A stretch of 64,000 bases of DNA from an uncultured Elusimicrobiales bacterium. GTDB lineage: Bacteria; Elusimicrobiota; Elusimicrobia; Elusimicrobiales; Elusimicrobiaceae. How positions within the stretch are numbered: position 1 is the stretch's first letter; each line of letters begins with the position of its first letter. Both the position numbers and the translations under genes were made by a program. The stretch lies in contig CAKUKI010000001.1 in the NCBI GenBank assembly GCA_934662565.1, forward strand, positions 339,470-403,469, written 5' to 3'. The notes under the pieces are model-generated. The model was given only the letters and a program-made list of their open reading frames with translations, was not told the DNA's origin and did no database searches. This document shows, piece by piece, positions 50,127-57,829 of the stretch.

Positions 50127-51425
50127 ATGTCCAGCAAATATCGTGTAAAAGACGTGGGCCAATATCTCGGCCAAGAAATCACCTTAAAAGGTTGGCTTTA
50201 TAACAAACGCTCCAGCGGCAAATTGCACTTTTTGCAACTGCGCGATGGCAGCGGCATTATCCAGTGTGTTATGTTCAAAGGGGATGTTTCCCCCGAACAG
50301 TTTGACTTGGGCGATAAAGTGACCCAAGAATCTTCCATTATCGTCACGGGTACGGTGCGGGAAGACAAACGTTCCCCCTTGGGTTATGAATTGGGCGTGA
50401 AAAATCTGCAAGTCTTGCAAATGGCTAAAGATTACCCCATTTCCCCCAAAGAACACGGGCCGGAATTTTTAATGAATTACCGCCACTTGTGGTTGCGTTC
50501 CGCGCGCCAGACGGCTATTTTAAGAATCCGTGACGAAATTATTTTTGCCATTCGCGAATACTTCCACAAAAACGGGTTTATCCTTTCGGATTCCCCCATT
50601 TTAACCCCCGCCGCGTGCGAAGGCACCAGCACCCTGTTTGAAACCGATTACTTTGGCGAAAAGGCTTTCCTTTCCCAAAGCGGTCAATTATACGGGGAAG
50701 CCAGCGCCATGGCGTTGGGCCGCACGTATTGCTTTGGGCCTACTTTCCGCGCGGAAAAGAGCAAAACCCGCCGCCACCTGACCGAGTTTTGGATGGTGGA
50801 ACCCGAAGTAGCCTATAACGATTTGGACGACACCATGGATTTAGCCGAAGATTTTATTAAATACATTGTGGCCCAAGTGCTTAAAAACCGCGCGGAAGAC
50901 CTGAAACTTTTAGGGCGCGATACCACCAAACTGCAAGCCACGGTGGAAAAGAAATTCCCGCGCATTGACTATACGGACGCGATTGAAGTGCTCCACAAAA
51001 AAGGCAACCCCACCCAATGGGGCGGTGATATTGGCGGGGACGAAGAAACCCTGCTGGGTGAAGATTACGACACCCCTATTATGATACACCGCTATCCCGC
51101 CGAAATTAAAGCTTTTTATATGAAGCGCGACCCTCAAAACCCCAAAGTGGTTTTGGCTGTGGACGTAATCGGGCCGGAAGGCGCCGGAGAAATTATCGGC
51201 GGCAGTGAAAGAGAAGCCGATTATGATGCCTTGCTCGCCCGCATTAAAGAACAAGGCTTGGACCCCAAAGGCTACGATTGGTATTTGGATTTACGCCGCT
51301 ACGGCAGCGTGCCCCATTCCGGCTTTGGTATGGGTATTGAACGCATGGTGCGTTGGATTTGCGGTTTACAGCACGTGCGCGAAACTATCCCGTTCCCGCG
51401 TATGATGGACAAAATCCACCCGTAA
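50127..51425 (+). CDS. asnS: Asparaginyl-tRNA synthetase
   Basis: The 432-residue class II enzyme charges tRNA-Asn. The OB-fold reads VKDVGQYLGQEITLKGWLYN, motif 2 FGPTFRAEKSKTRRHLTEFW and motif 3 GFGMGIERMVRW. These set it apart from AspRS, which is encoded at 44123. The ribosome site is AAGAGGAAGG. Its TAAAAT -10 is at 50081 and it is monocistronic with its own terminator. Asn-tRNA need not depend on the amidotransferase route. Confidence 0.96.
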   Translation: MSSKYRVKDVGQYLGQEITLKGWLYNKRSSGKLHFLQLRDGSGIIQCVMFKGDVSPEQFDLGDKVTQESSIIVTGTVREDKRSPLGYELGVKNLQVLQMAKDYPISPKEHGPEFLMNYRHLWLRSARQTAILRIRDEIIFAIREYFHKNGFILSDSPILTPAACEGTSTLFETDYFGEKAFLSQSGQLYGEASAMALGRTYCFGPTFRAEKSKTRRHLTEFWMVEPEVAYNDLDDTMDLAEDFIKYIVAQVLKNRAEDLKLLGRDTTKLQATVEKKFPRIDYTDAIEVLHKKGNPTQWGGDIGGDEETLLGEDYDTPIMIHRYPAEIKAFYMKRDPQNPKVVLAVDVIGPEGAGEIIGGSEREADYDALLARIKEQGLDPKGYDWYLDLRRYGSVPHSGFGMGIERMVRWICGLQHVRETIPFPRMMDKIHP

Positions 51426-51446
51426 TTTAACGCAAATACTTACAAA

Positions 51447-51475
51447 AACCGCGCTCTTTTGGGGCGCGGTTTTTT
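51447..51475 (+). terminator. Terminator of asnS
   Basis: AACCGCGC (51447-51454) pairs with GCGCGGTT (51464-51471), followed by T's. Confidence 0.9.
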
Positions 51476-51514
51476 ATTGGCTTTCCCTTGTAAAAGCAGG
51501 TGCTTTTCCGGATG

Positions 51515-51543
51515 CAAAAAATCCGCCCGATATCAGGCGGATT
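51515..51543 (-). terminator. Terminator of the thioredoxin-like gene
   Basis: ATCCGCC (51521-51527) pairs with GGCGGAT (51536-51542), with T's on minus. It has the same stem as the terminator after the paralogue at 16610. Confidence 0.88.
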
Positions 51544-51565
51544 TAAGGGGTTGTCTAAAACATTA

Positions 51566-52102
51566 TTACCAATCTTTATACGCATGCAATAATTGCATCA
51601 AGCGGTCTTTGCGGCGGGATTTTTCCACCAATATCTGGCGCGTGGCCGGATTTATAATACACAAGCCTTGTCCGCAGGTATTAAACAAATACTTGCGCGG
51701 GCATTGGTTGCCGTTGCAATAGACGGATTCACTGCGGTTAATCGGCACGATATCTTTTTGGTAAGCGTTAGCAATTTCTTCTTCTAAAAATGCCTCGTTA
51801 ATCGCGCTGGCAAATGCTCGGGCATACGGGCACCCGCGCAGAGAAAGCGTAAAAACGTGTTTTTTAGGCCCTTGGAGATATTGGCTAAATTCACTGTTTT
51901 TTTCTATAGACTCATACACTTGCGGAGGAATATTTTTAACCGTTCCGCCCATCAACGCCCCTGAGAGGCCGGCTTTTCCGTTTACACTGGCAAGCGTAGG
52001 CGCTTCAAGCGGCACTTTATCCGGAAAGAAAACAAAAAGTCCGGCAGTCAACACACATAAAAAAATCAAATAACCCAAAAAAGACATGCCTTTTTTATTC
52101 AT
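51566..52102 (-). CDS. Membrane-anchored thioredoxin-like protein with CPYA motif
   Basis: One N-terminal helix (about 8-26) anchors a periplasmic domain of about 150 residues. KHVFTLSLRGCPYARAF at 81-97 looks like a thioredoxin-fold strand followed by a single-Cys CPYA motif. More cysteines lie at CNGNQC and TCGQGLC. The C-terminus matches the 16610 protein. Thiol chemistry in the periplasm is the likely role, but a structural disulfide is also possible. TGCTAAAAT lies at 52136-52128 and a GAGG ribosome site before the ATG. A CPxx motif with one cysteine is unlike classical CxxC thioredoxins. Confidence 0.7.
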   Translation of the reverse strand: MNKKGMSFLGYLIFLCVLTAGLFVFFPDKVPLEAPTLASVNGKAGLSGALMGGTVKNIPPQVYESIEKNSEFSQYLQGPKKHVFTLSLRGCPYARAFASAINEAFLEEEIANAYQKDIVPINRSESVYCNGNQCPRKYLFNTCGQGLCIINPATRQILVEKSRRKDRLMQLLHAYKDW

Positions 52103-52207
52103 AAAAACCTCACATTAATATGGGTATATTTTAGCAAAAAAACGCGCTTCGTCAACGCGCGAAGCAAAAAAAATGCAAATTTGCTTTATTTTCTATCAGA
52201 AATGTAT

Positions 52208-52271
52208 TACAATATAAAAAATTCGCGCGGGCCTTATGCCCGTGCAACACTACTAATTGGAGATGGAGCAC
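52208..52271 (+). promoter_or_regulatory. ppdK promoter and leader
   Basis: A TACAAT box at 52208-52213 and a small GGGC/GCCC hairpin near 52227-52242 precede ppdK. Upstream, 52144-52163 forms another hairpin flanked by A's. Confidence 0.45.
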
Positions 52272-55061
52272 ATGGTAAAAAAACCCGTCAAGAAAGCCGC
52301 TAAAAAAACCGCGGCCAAAAAGACTGTAAAATACATTTACTCCTTCGGGGCCGGAAAAGCCGAAGGCAACGGCAGTATGAAAGAACTTTTAGGCGGTAAA
52401 GGCGCCAACTTGGCCGAAATGTCCGGCACCTTAAAACTGCCCGTCCCCCCCGGATTTACCATTACTACCGAAGTTTGCACCTACTATTGGAACAACAAAC
52501 GTACCTATCCCAAAACTTTACAAGCAGACGTTGAAACCAACCTGAAAAAAATTGAACGCGAAACCAAAAAACAGTTCGGCTCCGAAAAGAACCCGCTGTT
52601 GGTATCCGTGCGCAGCGGGGCCAGAGCCTCCATGCCGGGTATGATGGAAACCATTTTGAATATCGGCCTGACCGAAAAAACAATCCCCGGTATGATTGCC
52701 AAAACGGGCGACCCGCGCTTTGTGTATGATGCGTACCGCCGCCTGATTATGATGTATTCCGACGTGGTTATGGAAAAAGCCGCCGGTATTGAACCCAAAG
52801 ACGGCGAAGGCATCCGCAAAATTTTAGACGGTATGATGGGCGATTTGAAAAAGAAACTCGGCGTCAGTGACGATACCCACATCCCCGCCGAAGAATTAAT
52901 TAAACTGTGCACCCAATTTAAGGCCACCGTTAAAAAAGTATTGGGCAGCGCATTTCCGGATGACCCCATGCAGCAGCTTTGGGGCGCCATTGGCGCGGTG
53001 TTTGCCTCTTGGAACGGCAAACGCGCTATTGCCTACCGCAATATTGAAAACATCCCGCACGATTGGGGCACCGCCGTCAACGTGCAGACCATGGTGTTTG
53101 GCAATATGGGCGAAACCAGCGCCACGGGCGTAGCGTTTACCCGCAACCCCGGCAATGGGGATTCCCACTTCTACGGCGAATACTTAATCAACGCGCAGGG
53201 CGAAGACGTGGTGGCCGGTATCCGCACGCCGTCCCCCATGAACAGATGGTCCGCCAACGAACATTCCAAACATTTGCCCACCTTGGAAAAAACAATGCCC
53301 AAGGTGTATAAAGAATTGGATAAAATCCAACAAAAGCTGGAAAAACACTTCCACGATATGCTGGATATTGAATTTACGATTGAAGACCAAAAATTGTGGA
53401 TGTTGCAATGCCGCGTAGGCAAGAGAAACGGCACCGCCGCCGTGCAAATGGCGTTGGATATGGTAAAAGAAAAACTGATTACGCCGGAACAAGCTGTTCT
53501 GCGCGTGACGCCGGCCCAGTTGGGCGAACTTTTACTGCCCGCCATTGACCCGAAAGCCGAAGCGCAGGTAAAACCGATTGCCACGGGTCTGCCGGCCGGC
53601 CCCGGCGGTGCATGCGGCAAAATTGTATTTAACTCCGAAGATGCCATTAAACTGCACGAAGCAGGCCAAAACGCAATTTTAGTGCGCGAAGAAACCAATC
53701 CGGAAGATATTGAAGGCATGCGCGCGGCCGCCGGCATTTTAACCCAACGCGGCGGGATGACCTCCCACGCGGCCTTAGTGGCGCGCGGTTGGGGTAAATG
53801 CTGCATTGTAGGCTGCGGAGAATTGGAAATCAATTTGAGCGCCAAAACCGTTAAAATGGGCGGCAAAACCTTCAAACAAGGCGACGAACTGACCTTAAAC
53901 GGCACCAAAGGCTGGGTGTATAACGGCGCCTTAAAAATGTTGGCAGCCGGAGAAGGCAACAAAAATCTGGCTAAATTTTTAGCATTGTGCGATAAAGTGC
54001 GTGTCTTAAAAGTGCGCGCCAATGCCGATACGCCCGAAGATGCCGCCAATGCCCGCAAATTCGGGGCCGAAGGGATTGGGTTGTTCCGTATTGAACACAT
54101 GTTCTACGGCAAAAATTCCGATAAACCGCTCTTTATCCTGCGCAAAATGATTCTTTCCGCCAGCGAAGACGAACGCAAAAAAGCGGTCAGCGAATTATTC
54201 CCCTTTATGAAATCCGCTATCAAGGACACCATTAAAGCTATGGCGCCTTACAGCGTGACGGTGCGCTTAATGGACCCGCCCTTGCATGAATTTGTGCCCA
54301 CCTTGCCCGAAAAACAGCAAGAATTGGCCAAAGCGCTGGGGATTAGCATGGCGGAATTTAAGGAACGCGCCGCCGGCCTGCACGAAGTAAACCCCATGAT
54401 GGGCCACCGCGGGATTCGTTTAGGGGTCACCTATCCGGAAATTACCCGCATGCAAGCCCGTGCTATTTTTGAGGCGGCCGCCGAACTGCTCAAAAACAAA
54501 GTAAAAGCCGTGCCGGAAGTGATGATTCCGCTGACTTGTGACGCACAGGAAATTGTCAACCAAAAAGCGCTCATCCGCGAAGAATACGACGCCGTGGTTG
54601 CCAAAACCAAAGTAAAGAACTTGCATTTCTCCGTGGGGACCATGATTGAAATTCCGCGGGCGGCCGTCTTAGCCTATGAAGTAGCCCACGAAGCGGACTT
54701 CTTCTCCTTTGGCACCAACGACCTGACCCAAATGACGTTCGGTTTCTCCCGTGACGACATTGGTGCGTTCTTGCCCGAATACCTCAAACAAGGTATTTTG
54801 GAGGCGGACCCGTTCCAAACTTTGGACCAACGCGGTGTAGGGATGCTTATTGAACACGCCGTGGTGGAAGGACGCGAGGCCAAACCCAACCTTAAAATTG
54901 GGATTTGCGGCGAACACGGCGGAGACCCCGAAAGCGTGGAATTTTGCCACCGCGAAGGGTTTACCTATGTGTCTTGCTCGGCCTTCCGCGTGCCGATAGC
55001 CCGCTTGGCCGCTGCCCAAGCCGCCGCCAAAGACGTACTGGCCAAAAAGAAACACAAATAA
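52272..55061 (+). CDS. ppdK: Pyruvate phosphate dikinase
   Basis: The enzyme interconverts pyruvate, ATP and phosphate with PEP, AMP and pyrophosphate; anaerobes use it in either direction. The 929 residues contain the N-terminal ATP-grasp part (KELLGGKGANLAEM, SVRSGARASMPGM), the phosphohistidine domain (QRGGMTSHAALVARG) and the PEP/pyruvate barrel (GIGLFRIEHMF, FGTNDLTQM, and a final GICGEHGG). The first 20 residues are a Lys/Ala-rich extension not usual for the family. I choose ATG 52272 over the TTG at 52257 and ATG 52263 because GGAG is well placed for it. Confidence 0.97.
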   Translation: MVKKPVKKAAKKTAAKKTVKYIYSFGAGKAEGNGSMKELLGGKGANLAEMSGTLKLPVPPGFTITTEVCTYYWNNKRTYPKTLQADVETNLKKIERETKKQFGSEKNPLLVSVRSGARASMPGMMETILNIGLTEKTIPGMIAKTGDPRFVYDAYRRLIMMYSDVVMEKAAGIEPKDGEGIRKILDGMMGDLKKKLGVSDDTHIPAEELIKLCTQFKATVKKVLGSAFPDDPMQQLWGAIGAVFASWNGKRAIAYRNIENIPHDWGTAVNVQTMVFGNMGETSATGVAFTRNPGNGDSHFYGEYLINAQGEDVVAGIRTPSPMNRWSANEHSKHLPTLEKTMPKVYKELDKIQQKLEKHFHDMLDIEFTIEDQKLWMLQCRVGKRNGTAAVQMALDMVKEKLITPEQAVLRVTPAQLGELLLPAIDPKAEAQVKPIATGLPAGPGGACGKIVFNSEDAIKLHEAGQNAILVREETNPEDIEGMRAAAGILTQRGGMTSHAALVARGWGKCCIVGCGELEINLSAKTVKMGGKTFKQGDELTLNGTKGWVYNGALKMLAAGEGNKNLAKFLALCDKVRVLKVRANADTPEDAANARKFGAEGIGLFRIEHMFYGKNSDKPLFILRKMILSASEDERKKAVSELFPFMKSAIKDTIKAMAPYSVTVRLMDPPLHEFVPTLPEKQQELAKALGISMAEFKERAAGLHEVNPMMGHRGIRLGVTYPEITRMQARAIFEAAAELLKNKVKAVPEVMIPLTCDAQEIVNQKALIREEYDAVVAKTKVKNLHFSVGTMIEIPRAAVLAYEVAHEADFFSFGTNDLTQMTFGFSRDDIGAFLPEYLKQGILEADPFQTLDQRGVGMLIEHAVVEGREAKPNLKIGICGEHGGDPESVEFCHREGFTYVSCSAFRVPIARLAAAQAAAKDVLAKKKHK

Positions 55062-55081
55062 GTTTACTGGACACACAGACC

Positions 55082-55118
55082 AAACCCCCAATCCTTGTAA
55101 AAGATTGGGGGTTTTTAT
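55082..55118 (+). terminator. Terminator of ppdK
   Basis: An ACCCCCAATC stem pairs with GATTGGGGGT around a CTTGTAAAA loop, followed by TTTT. Confidence 0.93.
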
Positions 55119-55450
55119 ATTATTATGGATACGCGCTATTTAGAGTACAATGCGCTAATGGAAACCCCTAAATGGGCCAACGCAAGCACGGGCCCATTTT
55201 GCCACGCAAAAGGAACCACGCGCTAACCGGCAAAAAACCCAAATGGACCGGCAGGGGCTTGTCGGCCGCCAACGGGCCCTTGCCACTCACCCCGCGGCCC
55301 GCGGGTAAATCGGCTTAACTAACGCGCCAAATTGGCTTGCGCGGCGCATAACGGGCGTAATACGGCCCCATACACGCTTTGTGACGGTTGTCGGCGCTAT
55401 TTAGATAAGTTCTGGCTAGGTATTTTTTAGTGATAGGGAGAATACTTTTT
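55119..55450. other. Intergenic stretch of about 330 nt
   Basis: No convincing gene. GC-rich and C-rich on plus. A 12-bp direct repeat GCGCTATTTAGA occurs at 55133 and 55394, near both ends. A 77-codon frame on minus (55315-55548) overlaps the next real gene, lacks a ribosome site and has no family match. The stretch could be a decayed gene or a small RNA locus; I cannot tell. Confidence 0.5.
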
Positions 55451-55759
55451 ATGAAAAAAACAAAAGATATACTTTTATTATTATTGTGCGGCTTGGTATG
55501 CGGCGGCTTTTTTGTGGGGTGCATTTTGGGAATGGGCGCTATGGTCAATTATTTTCACAGCCAAACGTCCTTTGGATTAAGTAAGCACACCGTGCTAACC
55601 TTATTGGCCGCAGTTATAGTCGGCGCCTTAAAAATTATAGAAAAACTGTATAAATATTTTACAAGAAATTCCAAAAACCCCCAAATCACCCGCTATAAGG
55701 ATGTTTCCGTAGTAGACGAGATGTCCAAAAACATACCCTTTAGACATTTTGATAAATAA
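55451..55759 (+). CDS. Small membrane protein
   Basis: The 102-residue frame from ATG 55451 has a GGGAG ribosome site 10 nt upstream. Two hydrophobic helices (about 7-30 and 46-63) are followed by a basic cytoplasmic tail. I recognise no family. The glycine- and cysteine-rich first helix (CGLVCGGFFVGCILGMG) may pack or bind a partner. It is alone between ppdK and an AT-rich region. Confidence 0.65.
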   Translation: MKKTKDILLLLLCGLVCGGFFVGCILGMGAMVNYFHSQTSFGLSKHTVLTLLAAVIVGALKIIEKLYKYFTRNSKNPQITRYKDVSVVDEMSKNIPFRHFDK

Positions 55760-55814
55760 AACGGGGCTATTTTGCCCTTTTGTTTATTAAATGCAAAATT
55801 ACACTTGATTTTAC

Positions 55815-55891
55815 AAATGCTTAAATTTTAAGGACTTTTATTTTTATACTCAATTTTGCAATTTTATAAAACTATTAAAATTTAAGCATTT
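55815..55891. repeat. Perfect 17-bp inverted repeat, AT-rich
   Basis: The left arm 55815-55831 and right arm 55875-55891 are exact reverse complements (AAATGCTTAAATTTTAA and its mate), separated by 43 nt of AT-rich DNA. No gene lies in the loop. Confidence 0.95.
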
Positions 55892-55923
55892 TCAATTTTA
55901 GCTATTTTTTTACAAAAAAACAA

Positions 55924-55950
55924 AACCACCGCACAGGTGGTTTCTTTTTT
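55924..55950 (+). terminator. Hairpin terminator
   Basis: AACCACC (55924-55930) pairs with GGTGGTT (55936-55942), then CTTTTTT. It may end transcription from the small membrane protein gene. Confidence 0.75.
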
Positions 55951-56156
55951 ATCAACAAATACAATTTTTTTTGGAAACGCAAAAAACCGTTTTGGCGTGT
56001 TTCTTCCGCCCGTGCGTTTTATTTCATAGGGGCCGTGCTCGGCTCATCTAGGCACGGTTGCGTGCCTATTTTGTTGCCCGCAAGGAGCAGTTCAAAAATA
56101 AGGGCGCACCCCTAACTGGGCAAAAAATTTGCTTATTCCCCCCAAAGGGGTGGCCC

Positions 56157-56843
56157 TTATTGGGCCGCGCTTTCCCCAGTAGCCGCGCCCGCCGCATGGG
56201 TCAGGGAACCTAATTTGTCAGCTTCAGCCTTCTCCGCGTTTTTTGCACTGGGCGGTATAGGTGCTGCGGGTCCTTCCAAAAGGTACGCCTGTTTATACAA
56301 GGCCGGAAACGCCATATTATCCACTTTTTTAACCCATTCTTGGCGGTTGCCTAAATAGGTTTGGGCAAAATCCCGCGCGTTTTTTAAGGCATCTTTGCTT
56401 TGGGTGGCATACCAACGCGCCACAAATTGCACCGCTTTTAAGCCTTTTCCGTCCGGCATATACTTAAATACATTGTACTCTGCCATAGTCCCGCCGGTGG
56501 AAAAAACCAAAAAATCCACCAAAGCGGCGTCTGCCTCTGCAGAAACATGAATATCAAATGGGGCTTGCGGATTTTTTAATTGCATCAGCTGGGCCATTTG
56601 CTCGGCCGCTTTCTGGGCCGAAATGCCTTTCATTTGCGGGAAAGAATAAACCCCAATCATTTTGGAATAAGTTTCCAAGTCTTCCTCGGGCAACAGGTAC
56701 TCGTTAATATATCCCGCTTGCTCTCGGGCCGAAAAAGCCAATACATACGTTTGGCCGTCAAATTGGGCCGTGGGAAGCGGTTTTGGCGCACAAGCCAAAA
56801 GGGCCGCGCCGGTTAAACAAAATAAAATAAATAGTTTTCTCAT
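56157..56843 (-). CDS. Lipoprotein of unknown function
   Basis: The start at ATG 56843 gives 228 residues with a lipoprotein signal (FCLTGAALLAC, Cys18). The mature part is alpha/beta: FDGQTYVLAFSAREQAGY, then ADAALVDFLVFSTGG and AVQFVARWYATQ, as in proteins with a tethered soluble domain. I know no family. TATAAT lies 6 nt before the ATG without a good ribosome site, so it is probably leaderless. It is divergent from gmk, so the two share a promoter region of about 50 nt. Confidence 0.75.
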   Translation of the reverse strand: MRKLFILFCLTGAALLACAPKPLPTAQFDGQTYVLAFSAREQAGYINEYLLPEEDLETYSKMIGVYSFPQMKGISAQKAAEQMAQLMQLKNPQAPFDIHVSAEADAALVDFLVFSTGGTMAEYNVFKYMPDGKGLKAVQFVARWYATQSKDALKNARDFAQTYLGNRQEWVKKVDNMAFPALYKQAYLLEGPAAPIPPSAKNAEKAEADKLGSLTHAAGAATGESAAQ

Positions 56844-56855
56844 ATTTATATTATA
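56844..56855 (-). promoter_or_regulatory. -10 box of the lipoprotein gene, probably leaderless
   Basis: TATAAT reads on minus at 56855-56850, 6 nt before the ATG at 56843. Confidence 0.7.
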
Positions 56856-56879
56856 CCTTTTACTAGGGGCTCTTTCCCC

Positions 56880-56914
56880 TTTACCACAGTGGAAATATTT
56901 ACTAAAATATATCA
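56880..56914 (+). promoter_or_regulatory. gmk promoter, probably leaderless
   Basis: TTTACC (56880-56885), 17 nt, then TAAAAT (56903-56908). The ATG follows 6 nt later. No ribosome site is present. Confidence 0.75.
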
Positions 56915-57508
56915 ATGAAAGCATTTCCTATTATTGTATCTTCGCCCTCTGGTGCGGGGAAAACTACGATTGTAGACGCCGTATTAAAGCGGGACAAAAC
57001 AGTTGCCCGCGTGGTGACGGCCACTACACGCGCCCCCAGAACCGGAGAAAAAGACGGAGTGGATTACCACTTTTGGACGATAAAACAATTTGAACAGGCC
57101 ATTAAAAAAGGCCAAATGCTGGAATGGGCACAGGTGCATACGCACTATTACGGGATACCTAAAAAATCGGTAGAGGGCTTGCTCAAAAAGGGCATCTGCC
57201 CGATTTTGGTAATTGACGTACAAGGCGCCCGCACCATGTTAAAAGAATATCCGGACGCTGTGACGGTATTTATCGTTCCCCCCAGCTTAAAAGAGCTTAA
57301 AAAGCGCATTTTGGGCCGCAACGATAACACCCAAGACATAGAACTGCGTTTGGAAACCGCCAAAAAGGAAATGCTGGAACTAGACCACTACAATTACGCT
57401 TTGCTAAATGATGAACTTTCCGAAGCGGTGGATAAAATGGCCGGTATTGTGGCGGCAGAACAATGCCGCGTAAGCCGGCAGGATGACAGTATTAAAAATT
57501 TGAAGTAA
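56915..57508 (+). CDS. gmk: Guanylate kinase
   Basis: The 197-residue enzyme converts GMP to GDP with ATP. The P-loop is SSPSGAGKTT near residue 10, the GMP site includes TTRAPRTGEKDGVDYHF, and the lid region is RILGRNDNTQDIELRL. It heads the operon gmk-rpoZ-udg-priA, a common order in many bacteria. The ATG has no Shine-Dalgarno. Confidence 0.97.
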   Translation: MKAFPIIVSSPSGAGKTTIVDAVLKRDKTVARVVTATTRAPRTGEKDGVDYHFWTIKQFEQAIKKGQMLEWAQVHTHYYGIPKKSVEGLLKKGICPILVIDVQGARTMLKEYPDAVTVFIVPPSLKELKKRILGRNDNTQDIELRLETAKKEMLELDHYNYALLNDELSEAVDKMAGIVAAEQCRVSRQDDSIKNLK

Positions 57509-57528
57509 TTTTTAGAGGGAGTGAGCAA

Positions 57529-57825
57529 ATGTCTACACAACAAGATAAAGCGTTTGACGCCGAATTAATGAACTTTGACGGAGACCGCTACGACGTAGTA
57601 GTATTGGCTTCCATCTGGGCCAAAGAACTCAAAAAAAAGGCCGAATACAAAAACCAACCCCATGCGGTGGTTATTAAAGTAGCGTTGGACGATATTATTT
57701 CGGGCAAAGTTTCCAAAGAAGAAGTATTAAAAATCAGCAAAGAAAACTTGGAAGCCGAATTAAAAGCGCAAGAAGAAGCCCGCAAAGAAGCCGAACGCAA
57801 AGCCAAAGAACCCATGAAGCTGTAA
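57529..57825 (+). CDS. rpoZ: RNA polymerase omega subunit
   Basis: The 98-residue protein has the omega core: GDRYDVVVLASIWAKELKK, then AVVIKVALDDIISGKV. The acidic, Lys/Glu-rich C-terminal helix is longer than usual. Omega helps assemble RNA polymerase and binds beta-prime. Its place directly after gmk is typical of rpoZ. The start has an AGAGGGAG ribosome site. Confidence 0.88.
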   Translation: MSTQQDKAFDAELMNFDGDRYDVVVLASIWAKELKKKAEYKNQPHAVVIKVALDDIISGKVSKEEVLKISKENLEAELKAQEEARKEAERKAKEPMKL

Positions 57826-57829
57826 ACCC

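Larger units (their letters stand above)
55760..56156. other. AT-rich intergenic stretch with inverted repeats
   Basis: About 400 nt without a gene. It contains the 17-bp inverted repeat at 55815-55891, a 9-bp one (TGCAAAATT near 55792 with AATTTTGCA near 55852), a terminator-like hairpin at 55924-55950 (AACCACC/GGTGGTT then T's) and another at 56049-56068 (TAGGCACG/CGTGCCTA). Confidence 0.7.

Noticed and set aside
55315..55548. 77-codon minus-strand frame after ppdK
   Set aside because: It overlaps the small membrane protein gene on the opposite strand, which has a good ribosome site. The translated sequence looks random.
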